From: Bacteroidales bacterium
Lineage (GTDB): Bacteria > Bacteroidota > Bacteroidia > Bacteroidales > F082
DNA length: 64,000 bases
Assembly: GCA_017538795.1 (NCBI GenBank)
Contig: JAFYIE010000093.1
Location: 52,125-116,124 of the forward strand
Reading direction: 5' to 3'
The notes beneath the pieces were generated by a model, which had not been told where the DNA came from, ran no database searches, and saw nothing but the letters and a program-made list of their open reading frames with translations. Numbering within the stretch: the stretch's first letter is position 1; every line of letters begins with the position of its first letter. Positions 61,658-64,000 of the stretch are shown in pieces. Made by a program: the position numbers and the translations under genes.

Positions 61658-62062
61658 TTATTTATCGTATTTTTCTTTCAGTTTTTCCATCTTTTCGTGG
61701 GCTTCCTGAATCTCATCGATATAATCGGTCGTAACGAAAATGTGGTTGAACACACCTATTGTCAAAGGATAATCTTTACCATCATAATTGACAATACCTA
61801 CGTTGTAAATAAAACAATCCTTAATTGTAAGTAAATCTTCGATTTGGAATTGTGTCAAGGCAAAATCGGCCAACATGTCGGCATCAACGCCATACTGCTC
61901 AAACAATTCGTCCATCCCCTCTATATTGGAGACTTGTTCTTTAAAAAGCTCGGTGAGTTTTTCTGCCGCCACTTCATAGTGCTTCTCAGGTGACGGAACT
62001 GTAACTTTCATAACAATCGCCAAAGCAGCGAGAATGATGATAAAAATAAATAGTTTCTTCAT
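61658..62062 (-). CDS. Small membrane-anchored protein of unknown function
   Basis: A 134-residue protein with an N-terminal hydrophobic segment (LFIFIIILAALAIVMKVTV) followed by SPEKHYEVAAEKLTEL and a domain with NVGIVNYDGKDYPLTIGVFNHIFVT. The end is a Lys/Glu helix. It faintly resembles DUF4359 proteins (membrane segment, then PSPEKH-like motif and a C-terminal FNxxFV strand), which I cannot confirm. An in-frame ATG seven codons upstream lies over the promoter; ATG 62062 is preferred. Its stop is 9 bases from the convergent transglutaminase-like gene. Confidence 0.6.
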   Translation of the reverse strand: MKKLFIFIIILAALAIVMKVTVPSPEKHYEVAAEKLTELFKEQVSNIEGMDELFEQYGVDADMLADFALTQFQIEDLLTIKDCFIYNVGIVNYDGKDYPLTIGVFNHIFVTTDYIDEIQEAHEKMEKLKEKYDK

Positions 62063-62080
62063 GACTGATAGTTTTTTTTG

Positions 62081-62139
62081 CAAAAATAATAAAATATTTT
62101 CTAATACGCCAATTTATCCATTAATAATTTGTAACTTTG
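62081..62139. promoter_or_regulatory. Divergent promoters before the small membrane genes
   Basis: The complement of 62081-62088 is TATTTTTG (leftward, ATG 62062); TAACTTTG at 62132-62139 points right (ATG 62155). Confidence 0.5.
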
Positions 62140-62154
62140 CAAAAAATATAAATT

Positions 62155-62340
62155 ATGCCGTTTATAGTATTATTAATAGGTGCCATCCTTGGTGTGGTGG
62201 CGGTTTTGGAAATCCTCGACGAGCCGATTACTCTGATGGGGAAAATAATAACAATCTTTATCGTCATTGGCACGAACTGGATTGGAATCCTTATTTATTA
62301 CCTCATCTTAAGAAGAAACCTTTATAAATGGTTCAGGTAA
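62155..62340 (+). CDS. Small two-helix membrane protein (PLDc_N-like)
   Basis: A 61-residue protein with two membrane helices (PFIVLLIGAILGVVAVLEIL and IITIFIVIGTNWIGILIYYLI) and a basic C-terminal LRRNLYKWFR. The W-x-G-x-x-x-Y-Y-L pattern in helix two resembles phospholipase D-nuclease N-terminal (PLDNc) proteins. Its TAA overlaps the ATG of the next gene (TAATG), so it is translationally coupled to the formyl-THF cyclo-ligase gene. Confidence 0.68.
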   Translation: MPFIVLLIGAILGVVAVLEILDEPITLMGKIITIFIVIGTNWIGILIYYLILRRNLYKWFR

Positions 62341-62864
62341 TGGACAAGAAAGAACTTCGCGCAAACATCAAACTTCTCAAGAAACAGCACACCAAAGAGC
62401 AACTTCTTGAGCAGTCGGAAACTATTTTATCCAAACTTGAGCAGCATCCTGATTTCCAGAACGCTCATATCGTAATGATTTACAGCGCTTTACCTGATGA
62501 GGTTCAGACCCAAGCTTTCCTCGAAAAATGGCGTCATAAAAAGAAAATTATCTTACCAACAGTTGTTGGAGACGATATAATTCCTGTTGAACTTGCTGAA
62601 AACACTGGCTTTGCCGTCGGCGATTTCAATATTTTGGAACCTCAAAACGTGCCTTACACCGGCGATTACGACCTTATAGTGGTTCCTGGCGTTGCCTTCG
62701 ATAGAAACGGAAACCGTATCGGCCGCGGCAGAGGCTATTACGACCGCTTTTTATGTAAACATCTGAACGTCAAACGAATAGGAATTTGTTTCGATTTCCA
62801 ACTTGTCGATGAGGTTCCTACCGAGCCGAATGATATTAGAATGGATGAAGTGATTTCGTTGTAG
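62340..62864 (+). CDS. 5-formyltetrahydrofolate cyclo-ligase
   Basis: A 174-residue enzyme converting 5-formyl-THF and ATP to 5,10-methenyl-THF. The family signature is the C-terminal VVPGVAFDRNGNRIGRGRGYYDRFL (split: VVPGVAFDRNGNRIG and RGRGYYDRFL, ~residues 112-136), preceded by the N-terminal basic substrate region KKELRANIKLLKKQH. It fits with glyA downstream (convergent) as part of folate one-carbon metabolism. ATG 62340 is chosen over an upstream GTG. The stop TAG is the first codon of a 7-bp repeat array. Confidence 0.92.
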   Translation: MDKKELRANIKLLKKQHTKEQLLEQSETILSKLEQHPDFQNAHIVMIYSALPDEVQTQAFLEKWRHKKKIILPTVVGDDIIPVELAENTGFAVGDFNILEPQNVPYTGDYDLIVVPGVAFDRNGNRIGRGRGYYDRFLCKHLNVKRIGICFDFQLVDEVPTEPNDIRMDEVISL

Positions 62865-62973
62865 TCTTTAGTCATTAGTTGTTAGTCTTTAGTAATCTGA
62901 CAAAATAAAAAGAGCTGCATTCGCAGCTCTTTTTGTATATTAGAACTAAAGTCTAAGGTCTAAAGTCTAATTA
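62862..62973. repeat. 7-bp repeat arrays flanking a terminator (TAGTCTT ... CTAAAGT)
   Basis: Left (62862-62896): TAGTCTT, TAGTCAT, TAGTTGT, TAGTCTT, TAGTAAT, the first unit being the stop of the cyclo-ligase gene. Right (62946-62973): CTAAAGT, CTAAGGT, CTAAAGT, CTAATTA; the last TTA is the TAA stop of glyA on the minus strand. A true terminator lies between the arms. Confidence 0.85.
62907..62934. terminator. Bidirectional rho-independent terminator
   Basis: AAAAAGAGCTGC (62907-62918) and GCAGCTCTTTTT (62923-62934) form a perfect 12-bp stem with a 4-base loop; A-tract on one side and T-tract on the other allow use by both convergent genes. Confidence 0.87.
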
Positions 62974-64000
62974 CCATGCAAACAATGGTCTGTCAGCCAT
63001 CATTTCGTTAACCTTAGCCTTCACTGCCTCGAGTTTCTTGGTGTCGTCGATGTGGCTGATGACGTCGTCAATCAAGTCAACGATTGGCTCCATCATGTCT
63101 TCCTTCAAACCACGTGTTGTGATAGCTGGAGTACCGACGCGCAGACCTGAGGTCTGGAATGGTGAACGGCTGTCGAACGGAACCATGTTCTTGTTGACTG
63201 TGATGTCAGCCTGAACGAGGGTGTTCTCAACCATCTTACCTGTAATCTCTGGGAATTTTGAACGAAGGTCGATGAGCATCAAGTGGTTGTCTGTGCCACC
63301 GCTGATGATGTTGTAACCTCTGTCGCTGAATGCCTTAGCCATTGCTGCTGCGTTCTTCTTCACTTGGAGGATATACTCGAAGTATTCATCTGACAAAGCC
63401 TCGCCGAATGCGACTGCCTTTGATGCGATGACGTGCTCGAGTGGTCCGCCCTGTACGCCTGGGAACACTGCGCTGTTGAGCAACGCCGACATCATCTTGA
63501 TCTCACCCTTAGGTGTTGTCAAGCCCCATGGGTTCGGGAAGTCTTCACGCATCATGATCATACCGCCACGTGGTCCACGGAGGGTCTTGTGTGTGGTTGT
63601 TGTCACGATATGGCAATACTCCAATGGGTCGTTGAGGATGCCGCGGGCGATCAAACCTGCCGGATGTGAGATGTCAGCCATCAAGATAGCGCCAACTGAG
63701 TCTGCAGCCTTACGCATACGTGCATAGTCCCAATCACGTGAATATGCCGAAGCACCAGCGATGATGAGTTTCGGCTTGTACTGAGCGACTTTCTTCTCCA
63801 TGTCGTCGTAGTCGACCATACCGGTTTCCTTGCTCACTTCATAAGCGACTGGATTGTAAAGGATACCTGATGAGTTTACCGGTGAACCGTGTGAAAGGTG
63901 TCCGCCGTGTGAGAGGTCGAGACCCATGAATGTGTCGCCTGGTTTCAAGCAAGCCATCAGCACTGCCATGTTAGCCTGTGCGCCTGAGTGTGGCTGCACG
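62971..64000 (-). CDS. glyA: Serine hydroxymethyltransferase, 5' part beyond the window
   Basis: The C-terminal ~343 residues of GlyA, which interconverts serine and glycine with tetrahydrofolate. The frame runs off the window end; the Met-like start at 63999 is really a GTG valine codon in [16 protein letters not shown]. The PLP lysine is in [14 protein letters not shown], with [13 protein letters not shown] and [18 protein letters not shown] also diagnostic. The C-terminus MADRPLFAW is complete. The stop codon falls at the end of a 7-bp repeat array. Confidence 0.95.
   Translation of the reverse strand, partial: VQPHSGAQANMAVLMACLKPGDTFMGLDLSHGGHLSHGSPVNSSGILYNPVAYEVSKETGMVDYDDMEKKVAQYKPKLIIAGASAYSRDWDYARMRKAADSVGAILMADISHPAGLIARGILNDPLEYCHIVTTTTHKTLRGPRGGMIMMREDFPNPWGLTTPKGEIKMMSALLNSAVFPGVQGGPLEHVIASKAVAFGEALSDEYFEYILQVKKNAAAMAKAFSDRGYNIISGGTDNHLMLIDLRSKFPEITGKMVENTLVQADITVNKNMVPFDSRSPFQTSGLRVGTPAITTRGLKEDMMEPIVDLIDDVISHIDDTKKLEAVKAKVNEMMADRPLFAW

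Noticed and set aside
63999-64000. Start codon of glyA at the window edge
   Set aside because: The apparent Met is a GTG valine codon in the middle of the protein (V-Q-P-H-S-G); the gene continues beyond the window.

Overview
The window looks like chromosomal DNA of an anaerobic member of the Bacteroidota, most likely order Bacteroidales. The support is: promoters with the Bacteroidetes -7 box TAnnTTTG in front of most transcription units and no clear Shine-Dalgarno sites; a complete SprA translocon gene plus a cargo protein with a type IX secretion (T9SS) C-terminal domain; DUF4271 next to hemD; a pyruvate:ferredoxin oxidoreductase together with Pta-AckA (acetate fermentation); and a pyrophosphate-type phosphofructokinase. 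Genus cannot be decided from the sequence alone. I see no tRNA, rRNA, CRISPR array, insertion sequence or origin. Genes are packed tightly; no stretch over about 300 bases lacks a gene or gene remnant.

Layout. 1-5.4 kb: end of a GH3 glycosidase, a NodB-like deacetylase, a FemAB-like acyltransferase, upp, a sodium symporter, and a membrane-anchored HhH protein. 5.4-9.7 kb: the CcsBA cytochrome c biogenesis gene, then a decayed patch with a truncated porin and a broken polyvalent-kinase gene (probably a mobile-element relic), then a lipoprotein. 9.7-16.7 kb: a GNAT-transporter fusion, rhomboid protease, purE, hpt-adk, malQ, a CPBP protease and GtrA. 16.8-21.1 kb (minus strand): DUF4271-hemD-rnpA-yidD-S41 protease-cdd. 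21.2-31.3 kb: pta-ackA, a PAS protein, then LptF/G permease, two glycosyltransferases, EttA and a T9SS cargo protein. 31.3-38.0 kb: deoC, a porin-like protein, a Gate-domain membrane protein, an Fe-S aldo/keto reductase, aspartate kinase and PPi-PFK. 38.2-50.4 kb: the ruvA-sprA-gcvH-vanZ-tonB block, then a LytTR regulator and a TPR protein. 50.4-64.0 kb: two transglutaminase-fold proteins, FtsB-like protein, a Cys/His-rich lipoprotein, PFOR, small unknown proteins, a K+/H+ antiporter, an FMN reductase, formyl-THF cyclo-ligase and the 3' part of glyA.

Metabolic picture: sugars through PPi-PFK, pyruvate through PFOR to acetyl-CoA, and acetate plus ATP through Pta-AckA; nucleobase and nucleoside salvage through Upp, Hpt, Cdd and DeoC; one-carbon metabolism through GcvH, formyl-THF cyclo-ligase and GlyA.

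The least ordinary signal is not a gene. At least twelve intergenic gaps hold arrays of 7-bp units (TTAGnnn or its complement CTAAnnn, plus TTTGAAG, TTTCAAC and AGAAGAC variants). Each array is homogenised locally and differs between loci. Many start exactly at a stop codon and supply the TAG/TAA of one or both flanking genes. A second layer of longer palindromic elements occurs between genes and also in frame inside two coding regions (the HhH protein and MalQ).
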